A stretch of 64,000 bases of DNA from Thermothielavioides terrestris NRRL 8126 (GCF_000226115.1 NC_016462.1:2480001-2544000); one strand, 5' to 3'; positions 44,472 to 56,162 are shown, counted from the first letter of the stretch. Numbers and translations: made by a program. Notes: a model not told the origin generated them from the letters alone.

Positions 44472-45413
44472 GGTGTTGTTGGTTTGCACAGCGTGCTGGC
44501 GCGTGTTGTGCTTGTTGTGCGTGTTGTCAGACTGCCCGGAGGAGGACTGCTTGTTGGTTGCGGCACTGAGCAGAACCGACTTTGGGAGACGGGAGGAAAT
44601 GCCCGAGCTCTATATACTACGAGGCGACTCTCTGTACATACACAAATCGTGGCTGCACTGCCGCTGCCGCCACCGACCGCTATACCCAGATAAACCCCAA
44701 GCCAATAAACTCGCAAAACGAAGGATACGGCACTGACCGATGGATGTCTTTGAAGAAGCCCGGTCTCGTGAGTGCGGCGGAAAGCACCCAAGGCGTCATT
44801 GGCACCTCAAACCCTGGCAACGATCATCAGCCAAGCCCACTAGCGGCTTGGCGCACCGGGCTTGGACCCTTGGCACTGCTGGAAGACCCACCTGGGCCTT
44901 CGATGCGAAATACGACGGTGGGGCCCGGCACCCCCGGCTGCGCCCGTGGGCAGTTCGGGCGCCCTTGTTCGTGCTGCACCAGAGCTTAAACTGACGACTA
45001 ACTACAATACAACCTATACACTGGCGCCGGCGCAGTGCAACATGCAACGTGCAACGGCAGGCATTTCGCTGGGCGTTTTCCATTCACGCCTCTGCAGCGG
45101 AGCAGGTGAACACTTGGCAACGCATCGTTTGTGGGCGATGCGCCACGGTATCGAGGTGCTTGTCGAGGACTGGAAAGACCCAAGCTACCCTTCACAAAAC
45201 GTCGGTTGGCAAGCTTTGGCATTTGAGGTAAATCTTGTGCGGACGCACTTCCGTACTGTGTACGAATATGGAGAATTATATCCGCTTGCAGGACCAAGCG
45301 TTTCCCGCTTCTACACTATCTCTGGGAAGCATGAGAACTTCCCGGGAGCACGGAGGCAAAGGCCGAGAAGCAGCAGCCCGGGGACCCCGACGACCACAAC
45401 GCCGGCCGCCGGC
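44472..45413. other. Intergenic region hypothetical gene / Zn2Cys6 factor
   Basis: Promoter of the gene at 43350-44471 and 3' flank of the transcription factor, both on the minus strand. The 256-codon plus-strand frame here shows no domain and runs into the antisense of the factor. Confidence 0.65.
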
Positions 45414-45816
45414 TCAGCGCGTCCTCCCAAAGAAGCCCCGGTCCCGGTCCAGCTGCGCCTCCACCCAGCGCGGCCAGCGGTTGTACGCTGCGTGCTCCCG
45501 GTCGACCTGCGCGTTCAGATACTTGAGCCAGCGGATGATGCCCACGCTGATGCCCGCCTCCGGCGACCGCTGCGGCATCTTGGTCGCGCACTTCTCCTCC
45601 GCCTCGCAGATGGGGGCCATGATCTGCTGTAGTGCGATCCAGTGCGCCCCCAGCAAGATCGCCACCTGGTTGTTCGGGTCCACTAGCCTCTGGAACTTGT
45701 CGTGCGGCAGCATCATCCACCACTTGTAGTGCTCCGACAGGGCGAGGTATGCTTTGCCGGTCGGAGTCAGCAATTTCTCTCTGTTCTCTCTAGGAAAAAG
45801 GAAGAAAAAAAAAGAA

Positions 45817-45869
<53 letters not shown>

Positions 45870-47487
45870 GCAACATACCCTTCCACGAACTAACAAGCAA
45901 CATCCTCGCGATCTCGCCAATGAGCTCCCAATACCCCCGCTCGACCTCCCTGCCCTCGACGCCGTCCACCAGCGCCCGCAGGCCCTCGACGCCCTCGAGC
46001 GCGCCCTCCGCCCACGCCCTCTCGATCAGCGGCAGCTCGCGCATGTGCGGCTCCAGCACCTTCTTCTCCCGCTCGTCCTCCAGGAAGCGGGCGAACATCA
46101 GGCGCCCGCCCGCCCCGCGGCAGTACACGGCTATGGCGACGATGATGATGCCCCGGATGAAGCTCATGTACTCGGCCATGCCGTCGTCCAGGTACACGCT
46201 CTGGTACGTCAGCGCGTAGCACGTCGCCATCAGCGCGTTGCCCTCCTCCGCCAGGCCGTCGTCGCCGCCGTCTTGCCCGCCTCCGCCGCCGCGGTGGTGG
46301 TGCTGGTGGTTCTCTTCCTGTCCCGCCACCACTGCCCCCTCCTGGTGCTGGTGCTGGTGCTGGTGCTGGTGCTGCCGGCGGTGATGCTGCTGCTGCTGGC
46401 GGCTCGCGTCGGCGAGCGATTTCTTGATGGCGCGGATCGCTTTGAGCCGGTGCGCCATCGCGGCTGACGCCAGCGTCGGCTCGGCGGGCGAGATGAGCGA
46501 CGAGGCCGAGTAGCCTAGGATCGCGTGCATTAGGTAGTCGTACTGAACGAGGGGTCGGGTTAGTTCAGATATATAGGCCGACGCAGAAGAGCGACTGGTC
46601 TTGGCTAGGCCAGTGGATGGATGGAGAGGGTAGGTAAAAGTAAGTACATGCCTTCTGCGAGAGACAGGGGATGTCGTGGAGCCAGAGGTCTTCGGACCCG
46701 AGCGGGTGGTGCGGGTAGCAGTTCAGCAGGAAGTGCTGGAAGAAGCGCATGTCTTGCAAGCTGAAGATTGGGATCTGGTGCTGGGGCTGCGTTGGCTCCG
46801 AGTCAGCATGCCGCTTCGAAGTCTGATGAGACCAGATTCAAAGCGTGTGGGACTCTACCTGGTGCACGATGGTCGGCAGCGCCGGGTATTCGCACTTGAG
46901 TCCCTGCTTGACACAATGCCCGCACGCGGGCCGCGTCTCCTGGCACTGGTAGGGGGTCGCCGCTTGTTAGTCTCGCAAGTCTCACCGCTACAGTTCTATT
47001 TCTCCCTCGCCGAAGCTGGCCGTCCTCTAGCGCTCACCTTGATCCGGCGCCTCTTGCAGTTGAAGCACCCTCTCCTGCTCTTGGTATGGCCCCTTCTCTC
47101 CAGCCGCTGCCTGGGTTGTGCCTGGGTCCCATGGCTCATGCTGCTCTCACCATGAACCGCGTCGCCATGGGAATATGGCGTAAGGGCGGCGGCGGGTGAA
47201 ATTCGCCGGTGCTGTCGCGGCGCCAGTGGATGCAATGGCACGCTCGAGACGCTCGAGAGGGATGACGCCGACGTCGGCGACGCTGACATGATCGGCGGCG
47301 GTGTCGCCCTGGATGTTGAGCTTTCCTCGGCGAGATAGCCAATGTCGTCTTGCTCGGCCTGGAGGAACACCGCGTAGTCCCACGTAGCTGTGTCATCGTT
47401 GCCAAGCGTCAGGATAGGGAGGGTTGTCGTCGTCGGCTGGGGATAGTCCCCATCCACAGGCTTGCCGGCGTTGGGCAGGGCTTGCAT
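45414..47487 (-). CDS. Zn2Cys6 transcription factor, Upc2-like architecture
   Basis: Fungal nuclear activator. Exons 47038-47487, 46859-46945, 46652-46786, 45879-46542 and 45414-45751 (minus strand) encode 557 residues. The binuclear zinc cluster is split by intron 1: GCFNCKRRRIK then CQETRPACGHCVKQGLKCEYP, giving C-x2-C-x6-C-x6-C-x2-C-x6-C at about 142-170. The regulatory part has FFQHFLLNCYPHHPLGSEDL and YDYLMHAILGYSASSLISP, as in Upc2-like and DUF3468 regulators, then a His/Gln microsatellite stretch. It ends with SSWKAYLALSEHYKWWMMLP and WLKYLNAQVDREHAAYNRWP. Intron 3 needs a GC donor (AAG|GCATGT). Intron 4 carries a 34-nt CT repeat and ends GGCAAAG. The start MQALPNAGKPVDGD is chosen; an ATG at 47595 is also in frame. 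No target can be read from sequence. Confidence 0.9.
45831..45864. repeat. (AG)17 microsatellite in intron of the Zn2Cys6 gene
   Basis: Seventeen uninterrupted AG units, read as CT in the transcript, between donor and branch point of intron 4. It is preceded by A/AAAG-rich sequence. Confidence 0.9.
46341..46375. repeat. 6-bp coding repeat, (CTGGTG)n
   Basis: Hexanucleotide repeat in exon 4 of the transcription factor; it encodes alternating His and Gln (QHQHQHQHQHQ). Confidence 0.85.
46651..46652 (-). other. Inferred GC-AG intron donor site of the Zn2Cys6 gene
   Basis: The exon ends CAGAAG at 46652 and the intron would begin GCATGT (46646-46651), ending GTTCAG before 46542. Joining these gives CLSQK|YDYLMHAILG in frame. 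The GT four bases further (GTACTT) shifts the frame. Confidence 0.6.
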
Positions 47488-49040
47488 GTTGTCTGCGTGT
47501 TTCGCTGCTGTGTTCCACGAATATCTATCTGACTTTGGCGGTCTTACGAGGTGATTTGGGGAGGATCCTGTCTTTTTGCTTGACAAGAGGTTCATCAACA
47601 CGGTCGCAGCCAAGAGCGCGTTGATCAACCAGCGCCAAGACCGCCGCGCCCCCTTTGTGGAGTTGACCGAGGCAGTGCCGGTGAAGTTCCCCAGACCACC
47701 AGGCCACGGCGCGCGATGACGAACAAAAAGCCCTGCAGTCGGTCCTCAGACTTCTTCCGAATCATCGACGACATGTTATTGTGTACAGGGACCGCCTGAC
47801 TCCCGACCTATAGCCGACGAGAACCAGCCTGCTGCTGTGTTCTCAAAGCAGAAGAATGACGACAGCCTCCCCTCTGTCGGGTCATAGGTTCCTCCGACCC
47901 AAGCACCACAGGGCCAGAGCCTCGTGGCGCCAAATCAGCCTTACGAAATGACACGCGGCAAGGCACCACCATCGGGCAGCTGCCCCGCTTTTTAACCTTT
48001 GGGAGGGCCAACCCCTCCATGCACCACCACACATCCTTTATCTCCATCTACATCCGTTGACCGAGCCGCCCTGTCGCGGAACTTTGCAGCGGACAGCTCG
48101 ACCAGCGCGGTCAATGAGAAGGCGCAGAGGAACGTTCATTGAACCGACCCGAGCGCCGGCTCTTCAAGATGATGAGGTGGCCGTTGGCCGGGCAGAGGCC
48201 CCACGCTGGACGATGCAGCATGCCGTAATGCTGACAGAAAGATGAGTAGCGAATCGCCAATGCTGAGCCGGGCTGGTGTTCAATAGCCTTCTCATAGGCT
48301 TGATGCGCACTCCGTGAACGCTGGCGGCCACTTCAGCGACATCCGACAGAGGTAACCCGGTAACCGAGTCGACGGGAGAGAAACGTATCATTCAGCGACT
48401 CGGCAATGTGGTGGAACTTTGGATGAGGCATTGGCGACCGGTCACAAGATGACGACGCCCACGGCTCGCCACAACGTCTGCGAACAGCCTTGCCTCTTAA
48501 CGAAGAAGACGCGTCGGTATTGAGGCTTTTTTTGACTGGCTGATTGGTAAGTCGCCAATCTAATGGCAGTCACCGGGAACAAGCACGTGTGGTGTCTTCA
48601 AACACCGCGCGGTCTCACCACGAGACGGAGGTGAGATGCGACCAAAAGCTGCTTTACACGCAGATCGAGCGGTGGGAGCTGTGACCAAGCCCGAACATTG
48701 ACCAAAGACCCCTCGCTTGAGGAATGTACATAGAAGCACAAGGAATGTGGTGACACTGGCCGCCATCTCCACGATATGTCGGGCCTCCTGGCAGGCCGGC
48801 CGCTGGTCCATCGACCATCGCACAGCTCGACCACAACACTCTGAAGTAATCGCGAGCAACTTCACGTTGGCGCTTTCCAGCTGTCAGAGCACAATTGGAT
48901 AGAGATGAAACGACGCTTCGCTAAGTTGTTCCGGTAGGCGCCCGTGGCGTTTGTGAGTGCGGGTTGCACGAGCCTGAATTCTCGTGCCCCTAGAGCTAGG
49001 TGGCGCTCCCCATCTCAGGCCAGATGGCCCAATCGGTCGT
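47488..49040. other. Intergenic region left of MITE-like element
   Basis: Promoter side of the Zn2Cys6 gene followed by about 1.2 kb in which I see no gene. A 7-bp-arm hairpin GCACGAG...CTCGTGC lies near 48967. Confidence 0.6.
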
Positions 49041-49410
49041 CGTTAAAGAGGTCCCGCCAAGACTAATTTCGGAACCTACCGCTTACAAGTATTTACAAAT
49101 CGCCAAGGCCACGACGACTTCGAGCAACATCAACAACGAAGAATCGAAAAGACTCGTAGGAACAACTTCGTGAAACCTCAACCAAATCGAAAGAAAAGAA
49201 AACCGAGATAACCCGTACCCTAACCTTGACCCATATCCTAACCTTAACCCGAATCCTAACTAGCGGGGGGCTAGCGCCGCCCCCTATACCCCTAGCGAAC
49301 TAACCCCTTGGCGATAGAGCAAACGCCTTGGCGATCGGGGTTGCGTAAAAACGCTATAAAAACATTGCCGACAATTGGCCGAAATTAGTCTTGGCGGGAC
49401 CTCTTTAACG
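49041..49410. mobile_element. MITE-like element with perfect 32-bp terminal inverted repeats
   Basis: The left end (49041-49072) begins CGTTAAAGAGGTCCCGCC and the right end (49379-49410) is its exact reverse complement over 32 bp. The total is 370 bp with no coding capacity, as in miniature inverted-repeat transposable elements. Inside are further inverted copies of CGCCAAGG (left near 49101; right near 49306 and 49326) and a run of CCTAAC/CTTAACCC variants at about 49209-49262 resembling degenerate telomeric repeats. The flanks show no clear target-site duplication; a TTAA at both tips could be one. Perfect arms suggest a recent insertion; the transposase family is unknown. Confidence 0.75.
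49209..49262. repeat. Degenerate telomere-like repeats inside the MITE-like element
   Basis: Several tandem variants of CCCTAA: ACCCTAACC, CCTAACCTTAACCC, CCTAAC. They are imperfect and short, so they are not a telomere. Confidence 0.5.
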
Positions 49411-52015
49411 TCTACCGCAGGAGGGCTGACACCCCTGTCGACGCCGGAATTGGGAGCTTTGAGCACTTGCTTGTCTCACTGCAGAACAGCGGGAGTAAAG
49501 CGCAGCAAGCATGTTTGAAACAAGAAACAAACAACAGTCAACTCTAATTGGAAAAAAAGAAGAGAAGCGACAGATATGGACGTCAAAGAAAAAGCATTGT
49601 CCGCCACATACCTTGCCGAGGCAGATAGTTAATTACACTACAGCTGATGCCGTCGCGGCTTAGCCAGCTCCATGGCACGGCACAACCGGACATTCAGCTG
49701 GGTAGCGAGCAACCGTCTGATTCCAGCCACAGCATTTCATCCCGAGGGAGAAGGGAGAAAAAAAAGGAACTCAATTGGCGAGCCTTCTGAGAGACACAAG
49801 ACCCCTGTGGGCGGTGACAGAACGGTGATGTATACATAGTGTGTGTGGTTTACACTAGTGATGGCTTTTGCACCCGATCAAAGGGACAAGATTGGCGCCG
49901 CTAACAGGTGGAGCGAAATCGGGGCTAACTAGCGGCGAAAAGGGCAAAACAAGCCTTTTTTTTTCCGATCCCACAGCGAATCTCAAACAAGCGGCCCACG
50001 TGTTCGGACGCTCCGTGGCGCCGGGTGCAATCTCGCTTGCGGCCCGCCACACTGAGCTGTCAACGTCTGCGTGGATCCACGTCAATTGGCAGCCAAGACA
50101 TGCCGGGTGCCGTCCGTAGGGCAGAGATGGGATGAACCGTTTGGAGTAGCGTGGGGGGAAGTTCGGATGTCATTTGTCAGAGCGAAAAAAAAGTTGGGAT
50201 GACAGGCGCTTGGTCTACGGAACGTCTTGATGATAACCTGTCGTGCGCTGACTACCTAACTGAGAGGTTCGCATGGATGACTGTCGTGTGCGGAATATTG
50301 CAGGACACAAATGTTGGCGCGTACTCCGTAGGCTAGTTACCGCCAGGGGCACTTCCGAGACTTCGTGTTTCAAAGTGAGGGTCCAATCACATGGGCAGCT
50401 GATTGGTGAGGCGACTGGGCCTGCCAGCACGCTGGGCCACGCCCTCGGAGGAGTCGGGGGCAAATTGTCCGCGGCACGGCCAGGCCTCTTCTCATTTCCT
50501 GGATTGCGCGGAAAAGACTGCCGCGTACCTGCAGAAGGAAGCCTGTTATTGCTCTCGACAAGGTCCGTACCTGCATCTCCGGAGTCACTTGCGATTGGCG
50601 CGGCGGGCGGCGAGTGGGGCAAGCTGTCGCAATCCTTGGCGTTGGTCCGCCTTGTTGAGCAATCAACGCCGTCTCGCAGCTCCACCTCTGCGGCCCAGCC
50701 CCAGCGGCAAATGGTTGGTTGGACCATTTGTTTCGACTCCTCCTCGAACTTGGCAGGTGGTGACGCTTTGGCCGCATGCGGCGATTCGCTGCGGCGCGTT
50801 CTTTTCATAAGCAAGAGTTTGCAAGGCCCCGGACTTTCAAAGTCCAGAACGTGCTGTGGAGCGGTATGGGGAGGGGTCAACACAGGGTTGAGGAACGACT
50901 GGGTTGACGGCCAAAGACTTCTGATATCAGGTCAGCCCAGTTGAAAGCGGGATGATGGCGTGTTCCTCGGCCCCAGTGGGTCGCAAGCTCGGTCAGGCAC
51001 CCAGGCCTGGCTTCTCGAGGCCCCTGGGGAAAGGAAAGGAAGAGGCACGACTCGACACACAGGCCTTCATCCAGTCCGAGCACGGTTGCTTCGCCGGTAA
51101 CATGCAGTGTACTCCGTATTAGTATTATCATCAGAGTGCTAGCACTTGGGAGACCGGAAGCTTGGTGCCAGATATCGCGGTGGAAATATTTTGTGTGCCG
51201 AGTAGTTATCCGTGTGCGAGGTCTGTTTCTGATGAGGTTCACTCAAGCCCAAACAACACCTAGAGCGGATCATGCTGTGCTCAATTCGGGTGCGGTTTTT
51301 GCCAGTTCGTCCCACGTCAGTCCAGAACCCCGCCGTCAGCTACCCCCCCTGTCGACCATCCTGGGCTGGCCCGCTCCTTCCTTCCAGACCCTGGCCAGGG
51401 CCCCAGCATCCCGGCGCTTTGCAGCTCTCTCTTATAGCCCACGACCTCGTGGTGCCTTCCCGACTCGGATTTCCCTTGAAACCTCAACCCACGGTCGCGG
51501 GCTTTTTCATTCCTTTCCCCCAGCCTTTTGTTTTCCCCCGGTTGCGAGCTTCAACCGTCACACAGCCGACTCTCGCGCCTTCTGGTCACGGCTGCGGTCA
51601 CTGCCCCCCCCTCTCCAACCCTCAAGTTCGCATCATTCCTTCTGCGTCTTTGAGAGACAGCGACACGAACACGGCTACGCGACTCGGCCCTGGAGATTCA
51701 CCTTCATTTCCAGAATATCCAGTGTGGCCTGGAGCAACCGGCACGTGTCTGGCGATACGCCCTTTCATTCCTTTCACGACCTGTCGTGTCGTGCTGGCCC
51801 TTCTTTCGCACTGTTGCGCTCCTTTACAAACCTCGCGGCCCGGAGAACCACGACGACTCGAAGAAATAGACCACAATTACCACCCAGCATCGACCCGAGT
51901 CATCATTCATTCATCAAGGTCTTAGCGATCGCATTGATTGTCCAGGATTCCGCTTCGCCAGTGGAACATCGCGACCTCCCAAGTCCAAGTTGAACAACTC
52001 GGAAACCTCAGCGAC
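49411..52015. other. Intergenic region right of MITE and long leader of GH128 gene
   Basis: About 2.6 kb. The last 800 bp before 52016 are pyrimidine-rich and likely a long leader. A 285-codon frame here (51136-51993) lacks any domain and I treat it as non-coding. A weak minus-strand coding candidate lies at 50215-50883. Confidence 0.55.
50215..50883 (-). CDS. Weak candidate coding exon, minus strand
   Basis: Open for 222 codons with some protein-like segments (PGPCKLLLMKRTRRSESPHA, AKASPPAKFEEESKQM). The frame continues upstream to a possible acceptor (TGACCTGATATCAG, about 50919). No start exon or domain is found, and the opposite strand is open too. It may be a pseudogene or chance. Confidence 0.2.
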   Translation of the reverse strand: MLTPPHTAPQHVLDFESPGPCKLLLMKRTRRSESPHAAKASPPAKFEEESKQMVQPTICRWGWAAEVELRDGVDCSTRRTNAKDCDSLPHSPPAAPIASDSGDAGTDLVESNNRLPSAGTRQSFPRNPGNEKRPGRAADNLPPTPPRAWPSVLAGPVASPISCPCDWTLTLKHEVSEVPLAVTSLRSTRQHLCPAIFRTRQSSMRTSQLGSQRTTGYHQDVP

Positions 52016-53257
52016 ATGTACTCCAAGGCTGTGCTCTTTTTCGCTGCAGCCGGCCTTGTTGGCCAGGCCGCCGCCGCCGTTGGTCGCCATCAACACGGCC
52101 TTCAGCATGCGCACCACAAGAGATCCCTTTTCACTGAAGTGGTGACCGTCACGGATTGGGTTACCGTCACTGTCACGTACGGCGAGACCAGCACCACCGG
52201 CCACAAAGTGTTCTACACCGACAACCACCACCCCCATTTGAGCCTCAACACCACGACTTCCCACAGCACCACGAGCTCCACTTCTGCCGCTCCCGTACTG
52301 TCCTCTACCACCTCCACCACTTCTACCGCCATCGTTCCCAAAGTCAGCTCGACGTCCACAACATCCCCCAATCCGACCACCTCGCCCAGCAGCGCCCCCG
52401 GTAATGTCGACGTGGTGGTCAACACGCCGGCTCCGACACCAGCCGTGGCTTCTACAACCGCTCACGCGGCTCCTGCTACGCCTTCTGTCGCCGGTTCTGG
52501 AAGCACAGGCATCACTGGTGGCAGCGGCACCAGTGGAAGTGGCAGCACCGGAGCCACCGGCAGGCGTGGCCTTGCGTACAACGACGCCAGCTTGCTGCCG
52601 CAGTTCCTCAATGCCGGAACCAAGATCTCTTGGGCCTACAATTGGGGCCAGACCGATGACTCGAAGACCAGCCTCGAGTTCGCCCCAATGCTGTGGGGTC
52701 TGAAGGATGGTTTCCCCGATACCTGGCCTGCGAACGCTCAGAAGGCCATTGACGCTGGCTCCAAGTGCTTGCTCAGCTTCAACGAGCCGGACTACCCCTC
52801 TCAGGCCAATATGTCGCCGCAGCTCGCTGCCCAGAAGCACATCGAGCTGATGAATCCCTTCGCGGGCAAGGCGCGCATTGGCTCGCCGGCCATCACCAAC
52901 AGCAACCAGGCTGGCCAGGGCATCCAATGGATGCAGCAGTGGTTCGACGCCTGTGCTGGCCAGTGCGCCGTGGATTTCGTCAACATCCACATCTACGGCG
53001 TCGACACCAACGCCTTCCTCGCTCACCTGCTGCAAGTGTACAACACGTTCAAGAAGCCGGTCTGGATCACCGAGTTCGCGTTCAGCGGGAGCCCCGACGA
53101 GATCAACTCGCAGCTCGAGACCGTCATCGACCAGATCGAGACCAACTCGACTTTCTCCTTCGTCGAGCGGTACTCGTACTTCATGGTGGCCGACGGCAGC
53201 CTGGTTCAGGGCAACTCGCTCAGCACTTACGGAAACACGTTCGCCTACGGCGCGTGA
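52016..53257 (+). CDS. Secreted GH128-type beta-1,3-glucanase
   Basis: Cell-wall or secreted glucan hydrolase. Single exon, 413 residues, ATG in context GACATGT. A signal peptide (MYSKAVLFFAAAGLVGQAAA) is followed by a basic pro-like segment (HHKRS) and a Thr/Ser/Pro-rich, probably O-mannosylated linker to about residue 180. The catalytic domain begins GRRGLAYNDASLLPQFLNAG and continues KISWAYNWGQ. SFNEPDYPSQANMSP near 255 carries the presumed acid/base Glu, DFVNIHIYGVDTNAFL follows, and KPVWITEFAF near 345 carries the presumed nucleophile Glu. It ends VERYSYFMVADGSLV...GNTFAYGA, the usual GH128 (glycosyl hydrolase catalytic core, PF11790-like) close. No GPI-anchor signal is visible at the C-terminus, so it is likely secreted or held non-covalently in the wall. 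Confidence 0.93.
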   Translation: MYSKAVLFFAAAGLVGQAAAAVGRHQHGLQHAHHKRSLFTEVVTVTDWVTVTVTYGETSTTGHKVFYTDNHHPHLSLNTTTSHSTTSSTSAAPVLSSTTSTTSTAIVPKVSSTSTTSPNPTTSPSSAPGNVDVVVNTPAPTPAVASTTAHAAPATPSVAGSGSTGITGGSGTSGSGSTGATGRRGLAYNDASLLPQFLNAGTKISWAYNWGQTDDSKTSLEFAPMLWGLKDGFPDTWPANAQKAIDAGSKCLLSFNEPDYPSQANMSPQLAAQKHIELMNPFAGKARIGSPAITNSNQAGQGIQWMQQWFDACAGQCAVDFVNIHIYGVDTNAFLAHLLQVYNTFKKPVWITEFAFSGSPDEINSQLETVIDQIETNSTFSFVERYSYFMVADGSLVQGNSLSTYGNTFAYGA

Positions 53258-54451
53258 AAGAGCGAGCGCTCCGGGCACTTTTCGATTCGTGGGACATTTT
53301 TGCCATTTTGCACCACACTTTTCATGGCACTGTTCTGGAAGGATATCTTCAGCCGCTCTGGTTGTATCCCCCTCCTGGACAGACTAGAAGAGGAGGACAT
53401 GCTCCGCCCATCTTCTGCCACAAGCTTCAATTCATGTATTTAGTTAAACAATCTCGTTCACCTTCTCATCGTTCGCTTCCGCTTGCCCAAGAATGGCAGC
53501 GAGACCACTTTTGATGTTTCTTGTACAGTTTACCGGACCAGCATGGTACCAGGGATTGGCAAAACGGCGCTGGCAAAGGGTTATCGGTGCCGTGGATGGG
53601 ACAAGGCACCTGATCATCTAGATGGGTCAAGGTTAGATTCACGAGGCCACGAAAAGGGAAATAAAGGACAGTTTCCCCGGTTCGCACTGTTGTCCTGTGT
53701 TTGCTTGTGTTTGTTGCGTTTACCACGGTTGAGCGGTTGAGCGTGGATTTCTTTGTCGTCAGCGCGCGTGGGAGAGCAGCATGTTTGAGACTTGCAGTCG
53801 AGGTCGGATCAGCCTCCGTTCCAGAGGTAAGACACGCAGGCAACACACGGCGTGATGGGGTTCTCGCCACGTTTTTGTCTCAGCCAGTTCCTAGCCGAGG
53901 GCATTTACGAATTCAGGGGAAGCTACTTGTGTACATCGTACAGCAAACGGGATGGGCTTATTGAGGCTGAAATTATCAAGTTGAACTCGAGCCCACCGCG
54001 GTATCTCGAGACGAGGAAGAAGCTGTCTGAAAGGGTCCTGGTTGAGGCACTGAGATGGGCGCTGGGTCTCCACGTCCCGCAAGATACCTACTGTGTACAT
54101 ACACCTCGATATCCTCGAGCCCACGGACCCAGCTCACCTCATCCACTTTCCCCAATCCCAACAACCCCCAACCACCGCTTGCACCTTGCCCCAACCAAAT
54201 CCAACTCAGCCCGGGTAGGTTCACCTTTCCCATACAACACGCCCGTCCGCTATCTCCTTTCCCAACCACCGACCAAAAGCGCCCCGGTAGAGAGCAGGTA
54301 GCTAGCCCCCTTCCACCAGATCACCATCCATCTCGGCTACAACGTTAGTGGAACGTACCAAGACAACTTACCTACCCGACACTTCCCCAAACCGCCAACC
54401 CATCGCCAAACTCTTCCCCCGCTACCTTCCCCCACCGCCTTCGCGTCCGCT

Positions 54452-54514
54452 CCCCCCTCCCCTCCCGCCTGCCGCCGCCCGCCCCCCCCTCCCCTCCCGC
54501 CTGCCGCCGCCCGC
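54452..54514. repeat. 31-bp direct repeat x2, C/G-rich
   Basis: 54452-54482 and 54484-54514 are identical over 31 bp (core CCTCCCGCCTGCCGCCGCCC), spaced by one base. Confidence 0.9.
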
Positions 54515-56162
54515 CCCCAGATCTGATGACAACGCCGTTGCCCATCCCCATCTCCCGCCCCTTGACACCTTCGCAAACCGGCCGCGACCTCGTGAGTGTT
54601 TTGTGAGCGGCAATCATCTGATTCGACATCATACAGGACAAAGTTTGGCATCACTTCTGGACAAGCTTCCTTGAATGGCAGTTTTTCCGGTCGTGGAAAG
54701 TTATTGGCGTAGTATCTGTCAGCGTTGTTTAGCCAGAAGTTGGCTGGGAGTCTTGCACTAACACTAACAAGCAACAGTTTGAGCTCTCATGATATGCACC
54801 CTCCGGCTTCCTACCTCCGTGGAACTCGCAGATAGTGTGGTCTCCATGAGGCAGTGTCGGCTCAGCGCCAAATTCGTCTCCTACCATGGATATTGGTAAC
54901 TGACCTGTCTGGAAGAACCTATCTTTGGGATATCAGTAGTCTCATGACGCTCGGCCTTCTTCTAGTTGTGTAAGGCGGCAGAGCTTTTACCCCTATTTTC
55001 TATTCCGAGACAGCGGCAGGACGGGTGATGTACTGTACTTGCTCCGTTGTGCATTATTGAGACTGCTTGGCCACTCGCTACCTGGAGAGCCGGCAGAGTC
55101 CAAGGAGGAGCAACCATCAGAGATGTCGTCCAGGTCACTTCTCTATCTGTTACCAGGCACCTTACCCACTGGTTTCACTTCCAACTCTTCATCAAAGACA
55201 TGTTTATGCCCGAGATGTTGTTTTTGTAAATCGATGGCGAGAGGCTTCGGAGTACCTGCATATCACAACCGTGACCTCGACCACCCTTCTAGAGCAGGAA
55301 AGAGAAGGCACCAGACCCAGCCGGCAGCCTTGCAGATCTCATATCACCCCTTAGCTTCCACCCACGGCACCAGAAACGCAGCACAAATTCTCAGCCCTGG
55401 AACCAACGCACAGGCTGGCGCGTGCTTGACCTCCATGGCAGCCGGGTAGTTACTCTCGGAGCGTTGACATCATTGTATTTCGATTCCGCACTAGCGCACG
55501 CTGTATCTAGATTCTTACCGCACCACGCTCGACCTTGATACCGCAATATCAATAACACTAACGACACTCGTATGGATGTAGCACCCAGACCCCTCTCAAG
55601 GTATGCACACACCGCACGATCCGTGGCGTCGTAACCGTCACCAACGATCGTCCCGACCATGTAACCGTGTCCAAAGGCAAGGCACACAGAACATACCTAC
55701 TCCAGAGAGGTATCAAACAGACGCGTGGGAGAGAGTATACACACACATCTCTCGCCGCAACCTCTCTGCCCAGCAGGTTTCGGGGTTAATCCCATAATCC
55801 CCCGATCTGCCCTCCAAGTATTCCACGCACAAGATATCCCAACCCCGAACCGCAAACAGGAGTAGATATCCAACTTCAGAACGCCGTGCAAATGCTCAGT
55901 TAATGTGCGCGCAAAAAGCAAAAGGCAAAAGCCGAACCAAGGGCAACGGGGGGTAAGAACATGTCCAACGCCGAGCGTCGCATCTAATCCACAACCGAAC
56001 CGTTTCGGTCCCAAGCTCCCAGCCCCCCGCTATAACATCAACAAACATTGAATACAGACGACCTCCGGGGTATGTGCATCAAGATGGTAGGTATGCGAGT
56101 AAGGTAGGTAGGAAGGCAAACAAAGTGTACGTAGACAGATATAGATGAGAGGGGCAGAGAGA

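Noticed and set aside
44862..45632. 256-codon plus-strand frame
   Set aside because: Second half is antisense to the Zn2Cys6 gene; no recognisable protein features.
43350..48000. Secondary-metabolite cluster around the Zn2Cys6 factor
   Set aside because: No polyketide synthase, NRPS, terpene cyclase or P450 lies nearby; neighbours are a hypothetical gene and housekeeping genes.
49209..49262. Chromosome-internal telomere
   Set aside because: The repeats are few and imperfect and lie wholly inside an inverted-repeat element.
51136..51993. 285-codon open frame upstream of the GH128 gene
   Set aside because: No domain, Pro/Ser/Arg-rich product from a CT-rich leader; it ends just before the true start codon.
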